Assembly (NCBI GenBank): GCA_944548615.1
Contig: OX155963.1
Span: forward strand, 19,710,261-19,774,260
Direction: 5' to 3'
Source: Micropterix aruncella
Taxonomy: Eukaryota > Arthropoda > Insecta > Lepidoptera > Micropterigidae
Length of the DNA: 64,000 nt
Shown in pieces: positions 53,522-64,000 of this stretch. How positions within the stretch are numbered: the first letter of the stretch is position 1; each line of letters begins with the position of its first letter. The notes below the pieces were generated by a model. The model saw only the letters and a program-made list of their open reading frames with translations. It was not told where the DNA came from and searched no databases. The position numbers were made by a program, and so were the translations under genes.

Positions 53522-54415
53522 CTATGTTCTGTGAACAGCGACCGAATGGGCATTTAAACGCGCTTTCCTTGTAAAGGCACGTTCACATACGCCACATACA
53601 AATTTCTTTATTTTCCTATGAGCACCGTCTATATGTCTCTTCAAGTGACCTTTCTCTGTAAACGCATGATTACATTCCGCACACGAATAGCTCTTCAGTC
53701 TCCAATGAACAGTATTTAAATGCAGCTTCAGCGACTGTTTTAGGGAAAAAGCGCGGTCGCATATCTCACACGTATATTTCTTCATTTGTCCGTGCACGGC
53801 TTCCGAATGTCTCGTTAAGCTCCCGCGTTCCGAAAACGCCCGACCACATTCACTACATACGAATTTCTTCAGTTTCCTATGAACCGAATCCAAATGTGTT
53901 TTCCGTTTTCCTTCTTGTGAAAAGGCACGATCGCACTTCTCGCATAAGAACTTCTTCAATTTTCTGTGAACGGAGTTCAAATGTCTATTCAAATCTCCGT
54001 GACGCGAAAAAGCTCTGCCGCATTCACCACATACAAACTTCTTCAGTTTTAAATGAACAGCAGAAATGTGTTGATTCAAGTAACTTTTCTCCGAAAACGC
54101 CTTTTCGCACTCCGAACAAAGAAAAGATTTGACATGTGCATCAACAGATACAATGTCGCCAATACTTCTTCCAGATTTGAGATGTTCATCAATAGATACA
54201 ATATCGCCAATACTGCTTCCAGATTTGACACGTGTATCAACAGATTCAATATCACCACTACTCTTTCCACAACAATCGGTGTCATCGGATTCTATATTCG
54301 TTAATGGCGACTCACCTCCAAAGAAGTCGGCAGAATCGATCTCCGTTTCGACGTTATTAATTTCTTCAATCTTCACAGTTACGTCGCTACGATCGTCGAC
54401 AAAATCCCGACTCAT
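53522..54415 (-). CDS. C2H2 zinc-finger protein with seven fingers
   Basis: An intronless open frame of 297 codons starting MSRDFVDDRSDVTVKIEEIN. Residues 1-50 are acidic. Residues 52-97 are three tandem 16-residue repeats around SIGDIVSIDEHLKSG. Residues 98-295 are seven consecutive C-x2-C-x12-H-x4-H fingers with a 29-residue period and KLKKF-type linkers instead of TGEKP. All Cys and His ligands are present. The protein ends two residues after the last His. It is expected to be nuclear and to bind DNA, a role inferred from the fold; the target is unknown and no orthologue can be named. Fingers 1-7 begin FLCSEC, FVCGEC, FLCEKC, FVCSEC, YTCEIC, YSCAEC and FVCGVC. The ATG at 54413-54415 is the first in frame. 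A possible TATA (TATATAA) lies only about 15 bases upstream, so transcription start is uncertain. Lack of introns may mean a single-exon gene or a retrocopy; no poly(A) tract or target duplication is seen. Confidence 0.88.
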   Translation of the reverse strand: MSRDFVDDRSDVTVKIEEINNVETEIDSADFFGGESPLTNIESDDTDCCGKSSGDIESVDTRVKSGSSIGDIVSIDEHLKSGRSIGDIVSVDAHVKSFLCSECEKAFSEKSYLNQHISAVHLKLKKFVCGECGRAFSRHGDLNRHLNSVHRKLKKFLCEKCDRAFSQEGKRKTHLDSVHRKLKKFVCSECGRAFSERGSLTRHSEAVHGQMKKYTCEICDRAFSLKQSLKLHLNTVHWRLKSYSCAECNHAFTEKGHLKRHIDGAHRKIKKFVCGVCERAFTRKARLNAHSVAVHRT

Positions 54416-54915
54416 TTTCTCTAGGTTATATAAAATATTGCAAACCTTGTACAGTTTACTTTATGCAAAACGGAGAGCCAAACTGAATCAACTGTCTTTT
54501 ATGATACTCTGACATTTTTTAATGTTGCCATTTTGTAATATTATTGTACCCAACGCAGAAAGTGCTCTTGTGCCATCATAATTGCATTGATTTTAAATTA
54601 TATTTAGCATTAGAATACTGAGGTAAATTTGTGAAAGAAGCAAATTTAAAAACGTATAAAAGATGGATGTCATTCCATAGATAATTATTTAAAACCCAAT
54701 AGCAAAAAATAATAATATACACAGTTAAAAAGAAATAATACCAACACAATCACTATAATAACATAAATAGTCAGCTGGGTATTGTAGGAATATTTTTTTA
54801 AATATAAGAAAGTTCATAATTGAATAGTCCAAGAATCCATAGTCCATAAAATAACAATCCAAACATATTAATAGTCAGTAAATACACACTTGGTAATCAA
54901 TAATTTAAATAATGA
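54416..54915. other. AT-rich, nothing recognised
   Basis: Upstream of the zinc-finger gene; holds no recognisable coding sequence or repeat. Confidence 0.4.
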
Positions 54916-55746
54916 CAAGGTGGTCCAGAATAACTGAAAGTTTTTTACTGAATATTCGTACGACTCTACTGTACCTAAGTTTTGATTCACCCGGTCTTGC
55001 ACCATGACGTTTGTTGATGTTTAGCCGAACTACTGTGATAGTGCGCATTTCGATTCGTTATTGGTTTAAGTAGCAATAACAATAAGTATATATATCAAAC
55101 GTCAAGTCGTTTTCAATTTGCACAAACGCGGTTTTCGAAATATTTATATTTTCCGACCTATTCAAAATCAAAATATTTGCATGACATTATGAAACGTATT
55201 ATCAAACGATACAAGAAACGTGGTACTGTTGATATACAAAAGAAAACGGGTAGAAAAAAATCCGCTCGTACAGAAACACTCATTAAACAATAAAAGACCA
55301 AATTCGTCGAAATCGCCTTAGAAGTGCCAGAAAGCTAGTTCAAGAGCACAATATCAGCCGTTCTCCAATGCGACGACTTTTAAAAGAAGACATAAACATG
55401 AAACCTTTCAAAAAAGCCGTCGACATGGAACAAAAACGGAAAGAGTTGCTGTGCCGGCGCGCAAACTCCAATATCATTTTTTCGGATGAAAAGTTGTTCC
55501 AGTTACATCCAAATTTGTATGCGTAAAGCGATCGTGTGTTAGCAGTGTCAGCATTAGACATTCCTGAATACGAAATGACCGTTGAGCGATTTCAGAATGT
55601 TCCAAAACTGATGGTTTGGGATGCATGGCAACTTAGAAATTTCCTCTGGTTTGCATCGAAAAAGACATAAAAATAAACGCTATATTATATAACAAGAAAT
55701 AATGTGCTAAAAGCTGTAGCCACAAGCCCAAAGATTTTTTCCAAAC
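54916..55746 (+). pseudogene. Tc1/mariner transposase relic, 5' part
   Basis: A mariner-like terminus CAAGGTGGTCCAGAATAACT begins at 54916. Coding remnants follow: RRYKKRGTVDIQKKTGRKK (helix-turn-helix region), RSARKLVQEHNISRSPMRRL then LKEDINMKPFKKA, and the first catalytic motif IFSDEKLFQLHPNLYA, followed by an in-frame stop. Next come EMTVERFQNVPKLMVW and IEKDIKIN. Several stops and frame changes show it is dead. The gene is cut at 55746 by the inverted P-like copy and continues at 60690. Confidence 0.75.
55740..55746 (+). repeat. Target-site duplication, P-like copy 2, left
   Basis: TCCAAAC immediately before CATTG. The same 7-mer follows the element at 60690-60696. Confidence 0.9.
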
Positions 55747-58700
55747 CATTGATTTTATAGTGTAATAGATAGCACCATCTCATACAAGAAAATGGCAGCA
55801 TATTTCTCGACGTCACTACGCAGATGGCACTGGTAGTGCTGACGTCGAAAAGTATAGGAATTTATTTGGATATCTATATTAACATTGATAATTAAGTTTT
55901 AATTATAAAGGATCGATTGATTCTAAAAACCCAATAATTCAAGCAGTTTCAACGAAATTAGCATTCAATTATTAGCGCTATCTATTGCATTTCCTTCTAC
56001 GCTACAAATCACATGTTCAATGAAGAAAATAATAGATGGCGTGCTATTCAGGCATCGCCTTTCCAACAATTAGCGCGCGCTTCAGACAGGTCGCTTGGAG
56101 CCGAAAGCAGACAGGTGTGCTATAGATGTTTATACCGTATATTGATGGAGATGCGAGAAATAGGGAGTGACCACGCGCTCGCCAATCGACTAGTCGATTA
56201 CGGATAGCACTCACTCGACTCGACATTGTAAATTGTTGTACATTGTAATTGTTGACATTGTAACAGTTTACTGACATACACGCTCAATTACGTCGTCTTC
56301 TCGTAAGGATGTCAACCAACGTCGCTCCGCCTCCCATAATTTCTTGCGCAGGAAAGAGAAGATATGAGTGCTGTGCGGCGATGCTGTATTTTGCCATCTC
56401 ATAGATGAATAAAAACACTCCCTGTCAGTGGCGGCGACAAAAATCTAGTGTAGTAAAGAGAAGCTTAAAATTATTTTTTAAAACATAAGAAATATATATA
56501 CATTTATAAAAATGTTTATTGGTTTGTAACCATTTGACCCCAATATGCCATAAAGGTAAGTAATAAAAAAAATAGTTCATGATGTTTTAAACGTGTTTAT
56601 TTTAATCACATTTTAGAATATCTACAAAATAATATTCTAATTAAGGCTCTTATAAGGCCGCCATTATTTTTTTGTCGAAAATTATTCAAATCAACAAATT
56701 ATATCTACTCGATCTTCAGTGTTCACGATAAAATAGGACAAGCAATGTAGTTTTATATGATTGGATGTATGCCTAAGGTTTATTTTAGTGGAAAATACAA
56801 AGGTACAGGAAGATGTAATTTTGATAACAGAAATACAATTCTGTTCTCAAAAATTTACAGCTTCCATTGAGCAATAATAACTAAAACCTCAGACGTAGGT
56901 AGAATCATAGAATCTGGTCTAAACGCAGTCAGCTAGTATTCGACTAGACTGTATTCAGATCGCCCGCTTGGAGGATCCAAACCCTTAAGTATCCGTTATT
57001 GCCCTTTTAAAAGAGTGAGCTTGTTGTATAGTTGCCTCTTGGTTTGTTTTACATTTGACTTACAAACTAAATATTTTATCCGTATATCGACATATTTTTG
57101 GATAACGGCCCTTAGCAGATGAAGCAAATGATTACTGCACGGTTCCTGCTCAAATAAATGGGCATGAAGGATCGTGAAAATATCGGATCCGATGAATAAT
57201 TTTAACGTTTTTGTAACCATATTTATAGGATCGCGATCGGATTTATTACTTTTGTCAAAATTAACCCTTACTACTGATTCTGCGGCATTACAAATTCGGA
57301 TTACATCATTTGATGGATAGATAAGTCTACTTCTGTCTTTAAACACAATAAATAAATGAGCTTGTTTAGGTGTGTTTGCGACTAATGCTCCCAAGCAATC
57401 AGTGCAATTTAGTCTAGATAGTAAATATCTAACAACATACCCGGCAACGTATGCCACAACATGTTGTGAAAATACTGAATGGAAACCGGCAGGTAAACTC
57501 AGATCTTCCTCCTTCAAATTGCTCATGAATTGTTCGTCGACCATATCCACTTGTGATCCTGATCTATAACCCTTCGTTGTCAAGTTAATATGCTCAGTTG
57601 ACGACGAACACGTTAACAAAGTTATGTGTTCCAGAGGAGCACAGTTTCCCCTGAAATTCTCTTTTAACTCCATGTGAACCAAGAGCTTTTTGTAAGTTGC
57701 CATAAATTGCAGGGCCGATGGATTATTGTTGAACCCGCCGTGGGACCGTACTACTGAAAAAAATATCTCTAAGTGGTCTTGGCTTAACTTGTACATTGGT
57801 AAAAAATCCAATGTTTTTTCTTGTTTAACGAGCTCGTTGTACAATCCTTTCATGCTGTCTATGCACACGCACAATCCAAGGAAACCTACTTTATTTCTGG
57901 TATTCATGATCGGTGTTTCATTGTCCATCAAAACTAGATGTTCCAAATAAGTTTTTGCATTATCCATGAACGTTAGATACTTCGTTTCGTTTTTCTCATT
58001 GATTGGTGCTTTAAAGTCAATGCCAGGAAACTTTCTTGAATTAAGAATGTCAGTCAGATTGTTCATTGTGTTGATGAAATTCACTGTTGGTTGTGAGTGA
58101 GCAAAATTAAGTATACGTAATTTTTTGTCGCAAAATTCAATAGCGTTCGCAACACTGGCACTTAACAGCTGTACTGCTAGCTTTACTTTCATTATTTGAT
58201 TTTGAAAGTTGATGTGTTGTGTCGATAATTTATTTCCCTAGTGAAAATTTTCATTTAGTTGGAGCGTGTTTAATTCTTCAAAATATTGCCATTTGATTAG
58301 GCCGCCGTTATTATCTCTAAGAACCTTTTTACTTTGTAATGTATTTCTGACCAGTTTCACCATGTGACATGGGTCAAAAAATACAAAAACTGGTTCTTTT
58401 GTTGCAGGATGTTCGAAATAGGTTTTTAGTTGACGTTGGTAGTTAAACGAACAGCCAAGCTCTTGAGCCATGGCTATATTTGCTGGGCAACCATCAAATG
58501 TCATAGATACAACTACCACGCCTACATCGTGGCAATTAGAAAGGCATATCCTTACTAGATTGGCTCTTTGCTCACCTGTTACGCCGATTACCAGAAAATA
58601 TCCTACTGGAATTTTCCACTGCTCGTTAATGGCAACTAAAAGGAACACCAGAGCTTGTTTGCATGGTGCATTGAAACTCCGGTAACATCAAACCCAGCAC

Positions 58701-60689
58701 CAAAATCTACATATCCTTGGACTGCATTACCGTCAAATTCCTTTAATTGTCGAATCGACATCTCGTCTATTACCAAATTGCATAGAATTTTCTTGTCAGA
58801 AGACTTGACCTTTTGATCAAGTGCTTTAAAAGCTTCTGCAGTGAAACCTGGCGTGGCGTTTATGCATTGGTACCATTTTCTTATGGTGCTTGTATGTGGT
58901 AGACATGTGTTAAAGGTACTACGTACGTAAGAGTAGGCCTTTGGAGAATAGAAATGGAGGGTTAGCGCAAATGTACGCAGTTCAGGTGGATATTCTCTCC
59001 CTTTATGAGTCATCCTTTTCAAAAGAGCTGCTGTAGAAAGCCGGCACACTTCCAGAATATCCACTTGTTCTTGGTTGATCAGTCTTTTTTGCTTCAGTTC
59101 TTTTAATACCTTAGATAAATTGTCAACTTTCTTTTTCAAACGCCGATTAGCAGCGTGTAGTGCCTTGCCCCGCATACGTCGGCGTTTTGCAATGTCTTTT
59201 AAACGGATAATTTCTGTTTTTAACTTTCGTTTCCTTGGAGTGTCGTGTACCAGTCCTGAATTGGAAAGCCCTGCAACCTCCGACTGTTGACCGGAAAATG
59301 GAGATTGTTGTAGAAAAAGCGAAGGTACAGCGTCGTTTGTTAATCTACGGATTCCATTTTTGGTTTCATACATGTTTGAATCCGGAAAATGTACTGAACA
59401 GATTCTACTCCAAAAGTTTGGTTCCCAATTGGTCTTCTTTACAGCATCAATCTACTTCATCATATTTGTTTTGTCTTTTGGAAACCTAAAAGTAAGGTAA
59501 GTTTCTAAGTTAATAATAATAATATTATTAAAATTATTTTTTGGTCGGTTTTTAATATAACGTATTCGCACCACCGTATCACGTCGAATCCAACGACACC
59601 TCATACTTACGTCAAAACCCGTCAAGACGTTCGTTCTCTACGTTCAGACACTCATACATGCATAATATCAGCATATAAAGGTACGCCCTAAAAACATCTA
59701 CGCTCCATCTGAAGCAATTGGATAAACCTATGTGAGTGGTCCAAAAAGGAATCCCTTATTGGCCTTATTATGCATTATTTATCATATTCCATATATACTC
59801 TATACTTATATTAACATAAGATTTTTTTACCATTACTACCTATAATTAAAAAAAGTGATTTGTCAATTTTTATAAAAAAATATTATCGATTATCGATTTC
59901 GCTTTTAAAATATCTCGATTCTCGATTAGTGAACACCAATTGCGACCGATTGCGGTCGAGCAAGACGAAGGGTGGGGCAGTGTGTTCCTCATCCGCTTTG
60001 CATCCGCTTACGTCGCGCTCCTCGCTTCACCCCCGTAATGGATAACTTTTATTTGGTTGAAAAGTAATTCAAAATTGCTTATCGATGATATGTGACACTA
60101 GATTTGTGTTTTGTGTGTTTTCTAGTATCATTTTTACAATGATCGATTGCACATTTAACCATCTTTCTTCTTAAAAACAATAAAAATGCTCTACAAATTC
60201 CCAACTATATCACTTCACAAGCGCTCGCGAACGACTGCGGGCCTTAGCCGGGCGGTCGATGAATTGTTCACACCCGTGTCTACTGTTCACGCTCGCGCGC
60301 TCGCGCTCTATTTTATTATTAATACTCTAACGGCACGCGCTTAGGGGCAAACAAAGGGGCAAACACATTATTGGACGCGTCCGTCAGCCGCGGCTTATGC
60401 CTGTGGCTTATGCACGCGATCTGTGTAATGAATTTCTATTGAGCGGTGCACATTATAGGACGTCAGTCGCGGACGACTAGGCACACGTTCGTAAGCCGCG
60501 GCTTACGGACGCGTCCGATAATATGTTTGAACGCCATCTATCGGCCAAATATTGGTTTATTGAAGATGGAAGCGCATTAAATCGAGTTTGAAAACTACGA
60601 TGGCCATCTACCTGCCGTTTTTTGTATTAAATTGCGACTTCCATTTTGCAGTATGGAATGGCGTTATCTATTACACTATAAAATCAATG
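55747..60689 (-). mobile_element. P-element-superfamily (THAP9-like) DNA transposon, copy 2, 4,943 bp, inverted
   Basis: Same perfect 25-bp inverted ends as copy 1 (CATTGATTTTATAGTGTA at 55747, mirrored to 60689) and a different 7-bp duplication, TCCAAAC. Internal sequence is nearly identical to copy 1 apart from small indels: an 11-bp duplication (GCAAAGCGGAT-like, about 59990), and absence of copy 1's 24-bp and 10-bp insertions. It carries the same leader foldback and ACAATGT repeats. It lies 20.2 kb from copy 1 in opposite orientation. Confidence 0.92.
56996..60162 (-). pseudogene. THAP9-like P-element transposase, copy 2, same four lesions as copy 1
   Basis: Exon 1 runs 60162-60084 and exon 2 from 59485. 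The donor is ATAAGC (at 60083) as in copy 1. The stop after the TNMMK peptide in the second THAP exon, the frameshift after SMHHAN, and the TAG after NENFH are all identical to copy 1. Comparing the three long frames residue by residue, I count four differences in 779: F/L in RKRxK, S/T in HTSxIRK, I/V in KLAxQLL and G/R in DRSx. Because the same lesions occur in both, they pre-date the two insertions. Domain content is as described for copy 1. Confidence 0.9.
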
Positions 60690-60960
60690 TCCAAACGAAC
60701 CATGGGTATTTCAGCAGGATGGTGTACCTGCACATTGTGGCAAAAGAATACAACAGTGGTTACGAACAAATTTGCCCGCTTTCAGTCTATATATTCCAGG
60801 TCTGTGCGACGAGCTCTCGCTTAGGTATTTTTAAACAACTAAGATTCCAAATATGGACTGTCTTTGGGGGCATATTAAAGTGTTTAAAGGCTAAGCATAA
60901 TCTAAATAACGACATTATTGTAACAAATAATAATTATAATAACAATTTGGCCTTACTATG
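60690..60960 (+). pseudogene. Tc1/mariner transposase relic, 3' part
   Basis: Starting with the second TCCAAAC, the frame reads NEP then WVFQQDGVPAHCGKRIQQW and LRTNLP, the second catalytic Asp region of Tc1/mariner transposases. Later comes MDCLWGHIK, the usual xPxDYxxWGxxK segment, after frame loss. Removing the P-like element rejoins FFPN-EPWVFQQDG in one frame. No 3' inverted end matching CAAGGTGGTCC was found, so the relic is truncated there. Confidence 0.75.
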
Positions 60961-62569
60961 AACATACACTGCAATTGGTGCTTACTTAATTGAGGTATAG
61001 GTACTTAATACATTATTGAGTCTATAAGTTCCAGCCGACAGCCGTTTATTGGGAAACGAAAATTTAAATTTCTTGAAAAAACGAAAGACATTAAAATTCT
61101 AATGAAAACCAAAATTCTTATTGGGAAAACAAAATTAAAGTGTCGCTTCCCCGTTGCATGATAAACAACATCGTTTATAAGCTTTGGTATCGAACTGTCG
61201 AGGTATAAACTATATTGTAAAATAATCAAATTCCCACCGTTTAGACTCAGAATAGAAAATTCCTCCGCAACGACTATAATCTCCATAATGTTATCTGCTC
61301 TATTGTGACTAAGAGAACTGGTTGCCTGCTGTGAAAGCGTAGTATAGATATAGAGGATTCCCGTATACTGCGAACTGGGTAACGCACATAATACGCACGC
61401 TCCTAATTGGTATAGGCAGACGAGGTCGAGATTATACGTCGGTTAGGTACTAGCGCTAAGGCGGAAGCTTAGGTGTTGCAACGCTGTCGTAAATGCAGCA
61501 TAATTGTGTGATATATGTACCCTTTTTTATTATCTCGGAAGAGTAGAGGAAGGCAACGAGTTTGATTCTGTTTGCTTTATTCTCATCGGAACGATCTGGG
61601 CTCCAGAGATGACGATGCATATCTTGAAAAGTCTAGGCATTGATATTAGCAGCGTCCAAATCCACGCTGTATCTACTCGACTGGTGAATGTCTTATTAGG
61701 TACATATTAATAATATCTTGACTATTTTTATTTGCAATTATAAGACATTTTATTTTACTTTTTGACAATTCTCACTTTTTTTGCTATTTTTGACACTACA
61801 TTTATTGGTTTTTTTAATAATCTCATTTTTATCGTTATTTTAAATAATTGATATATGTTCATAATAACTTTCTTTTTTTTATTTATTTCATTACGCTATG
61901 CATTATATTCAATGTAATAGAATCAAAACTTATTGAGTTAATTTCTACCAGCAAATTTTACTCCATGTTTTTTATCCATCGAAATAAATGGTGAGCCTCA
62001 ATTTAATTCTACAATAACACATTATTTACTCTTACGAGTAAGCATTCTTCTTTTGATCATTAATAGAATGAAGAATTCAATCATATCACGGCCAATTTGT
62101 AAATCTAATAAAAGGACTTCTACAACTATGTATTAGTTTTTAAGACAATAAATTATTTGATTTGATGTTACAATATTTTGCGTTTAGTAGTTCCTAAGTT
62201 ATAGAAAAATAACCCTTTAATTTTTATTTCCTATATTAGAACACTCTGTTAATATTTTAATATACTCATTATATTGTATTGTCATTAGAACTAAGCATGC
62301 ATGCAAAACCTCAAGTCAACCAGATGTTATACAAGGGATCAAAATTTAGTTACCAGATTTTACCAAAACGGACATACTGACATGATTACAAACATAAGAA
62401 GTTAAATAATATTTTGTAATAAAAACAGAGAGAAGCTCCTGAGTTCAAGGCCCACCTTATCTAAAATTAAATAATCTTACCTCAACTACACAAAACATTT
62501 GTAATGATCTGTAGACTGTAATAATTAAATATTTTGGTTTTTTTTTGCTAAATTTATATCCCAAAAAAA
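60961..62569. other. AT-rich, nothing firmly recognised
   Basis: An open frame at 61504-61710 (ends LVNVLLGTY) has no domain. 62090-62165 (AATAAAAGGACTTCTACAAC ... AATTATTTGATTTGATG) resembles a LINE 3' tail. No other feature supported. Confidence 0.35.
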
Positions 62570-62902
62570 ATCTATTCGTTACTAGCCCTACAGATTTTAT
62601 TCCTGTAGGCCGCGAAGAAGAAGAACGAAAATATATACTGTCAAATAATGACTGCACAATGACTGTCACAACACAACGAACACGTAACATGGCGATTTAT
62701 ATCGAAGACGCTGCTGTATCCTTATATGAGAGCAATGGATAGTTGCACGTACCCTACGACACTCGGGATGACATAGCGATTCTAACAATACAACACACTT
62801 CCAAATCGGTTCAAGCATTTCAATTTATGGTGGAATAAAGGAACGGAAAACATACATATATGAAGCCTGAACACATTTCACTCATTTGTGTGAGCAGTCG
62901 TG
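62570..62902 (+). mobile_element. Family A element, copy 5 (3' part)
   Basis: CGTTACTAGCCCTACAGATT through GGCGATTTATATCGAAGACG, CACTCGGGATGACATAGCGA and the end GTGTGAGCAGTCGTG match the distal half of copy 1 (from 7313). The proximal half is missing. Confidence 0.6.
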
Positions 62903-63639
62903 TGATAAATATAAATCGTCTTCCATTTGATTACATTTTTGCATTCGTACCATGCAGATTTTGAGGTTAGAAAGAAACGTCAAAATTCTGTAGCCATAGA
63001 TAAAACTCCTTCAAAATTAATGATAAGTGAAGTGTTGCTGTTCGTGGGAATTAATACCGTGATTTAAAAATATCAAGCACCGCTGCGAAGAGGGTTAATA
63101 AATGCTCGTTCCTTGATTTATTGGTAGAGTTGTATTAGCAATATTTTCGTCTTCCTCTCAACATGACCATAAGGGGACATTTCCCCGCCAGAGAAACGCC
63201 TTCTTTTTTATTTTATGGCAATGCACCGAAGTGAAAGGGATTTATGCCAGTGGTCAAGTCCAGTGGCATTTATGCTTCATCCTTTTACTTTTGGCATTCC
63301 TTGGTGTTTCTTTTAAGTCCAAATGCAGAATATCGTGTTCAGCTATTTGACGTTGGTGATAAAATTTCGCCGCTATACCTACTTACACAATGCGTACACG
63401 AAATAAACGTTTTCTTTTAGTCAACCTACCTCGCAAAATCCGTTATCGCTGCGATCTCCCTACGGCTCTATTATGCTATTTTACCGCAAGCGGTAGATTT
63501 AGCTTCCTCATACATTGTGGTTAACTAAACGCGGCTGTTGCGGTTGCTCCGCTCATTTCAATAGCCTATTTTTCTAACTTTGATTTCCGAACCGCTATCA
63601 TAAATTGGATCATCAAGATTCCTAAGGCGGCCTTCAAAA
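62903..63639. other. No supported feature
   Basis: Mixed composition; nothing recognised. Confidence 0.4.
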
Positions 63640-63930
63640 TTACGGTACTTTGATTGTAATATGTCATATACCAGCTACACTAATTATATTTAAATTCCGC
63701 CATACATTTTAATCAAATAATAACGCCATCTGTTGGCGCTTGGACCAACACCAATCTTAGCCGAGAAACGAACTGCGCCGCCCCAGGCGATTGCAGCGGA
63801 ATCCAACCGGGTTCGTCCGCCGGCCAAGAGAGGCTCATCGATTTTATTTGTGAAATTAGTATTCAGATGAAATCAGGCTTTGGCTACTTGCCGGGAAAGT
63901 ATCGGTTTGACCCAACCGACATTTTTTGCT
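63640..63930 (+). repeat. Family C, distal block only
   Basis: ATGTCATATACCAGCTACAC, AACCGGGTTCGTCCGCCGGC, ATCGATTTTATTTGTGAAAT and CTTGCCGGGAAAGTATCGGT follow the order seen at 13030-13290. Confidence 0.65.
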
Positions 63931-63948
63931 TGTTTTCCGAATAACAGC

Positions 63949-64000
63949 AACACAAAAACAAGTATAAAAAAACACGACTGCCGTTACAGAAAGTGAACTA
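63949..64000 (+). mobile_element. Family A element, copy 6, cut by the window end
   Basis: AACAAGTATAAAAAAACACG then ACTGCCGTTACAGAAAGTGA is the left end of family A, identical to copy 1 over its last 28 bases. Confidence 0.6.

Noticed and set aside
30623..60689. Single large inverted segmental duplication explaining both P-like copies
   Set aside because: Homology stops exactly at the transposon ends; flanks are a Helitron in one case and a mariner in the other, each with its own 7-bp duplication.

Overview
This is animal DNA, most likely from a moth or butterfly (Lepidoptera). It is AT-rich, has no operons, and is built almost entirely from transposable-element (TE) debris. The lepidopteran call rests on three things: Helitrons with the 5' end TCCTACTAATATTATAAACG and the 3' end ...CAGCTAGT, RTE-type and RNase H-bearing LINE pieces, and C2H2 zinc fingers joined by VHxKLKKF linkers instead of TGEKP. 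The species cannot be read from the window.

The only gene that looks intact and non-TE is an intronless seven-finger C2H2 zinc-finger gene on the minus strand (53522-54415). A decayed relative of the same finger type lies at 27430-27870, and a finger relic lies just downstream of the intact gene (53225-53345).

Layout. 1-6 kb: simple repeats, two hairpin structures, a 300-bp polypyrimidine tract, the first copies of two unnamed repeat families (called B and C here), an RTE scrap and a tRNA-like SINE. 6.4-9.7 kb: a tandemly repeated block built on family A, with a MITE inserted in it. 9.7-13.3 kb: family B copies and a family C copy. 13.8-16.2 kb: an RTE 3' end and a young 5'-truncated LINE with an intact RNase H frame. 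16.7-25.1 kb: a 26-bp array, foldback elements (family D), a complete 219-bp Helitron, and B nested in C. 26.3-36.9 kb: a Helitron-rich cluster with a PD-(D/E)XK-like coding relic, the zinc-finger relic and a broken Helitron helicase, into which a 4,966-bp P-element-like transposon is inserted. 37-52.8 kb: more B, C, D and A copies, a Jockey-type 3' end, a P-like terminal relic holding a large palindrome, hAT-like pieces and a Harbinger-like relic. 53-54.4 kb: the zinc-finger locus. 54.9-60.9 kb: a Tc1/mariner relic split by a second, inverted P-like copy. 61-64 kb: AT-rich sequence with A and C fragments.

The most informative feature is the P-like pair (30623-35588 plus; 55747-60689 minus). 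Both have the same 25-bp perfect terminal inverted repeats, but each sits in its own 7-bp target duplication (GTAGCAG and TCCAAAC), and each lies inside another TE's coding region. Their translated frames differ at only 4 of 779 residues. They nevertheless share the same four lesions: an AT instead of GT splice donor in the THAP domain, a stop in the second THAP exon, a frameshift and a second stop. The simplest reading is that a defective transposase copy was moved recently, at least twice, by a transposase made elsewhere. Family B (about 0.7 kb, GC-rich, non-coding, with 11-17 bp flanking duplications and a 5'-truncated member) is the best candidate for an undescribed repeat family.
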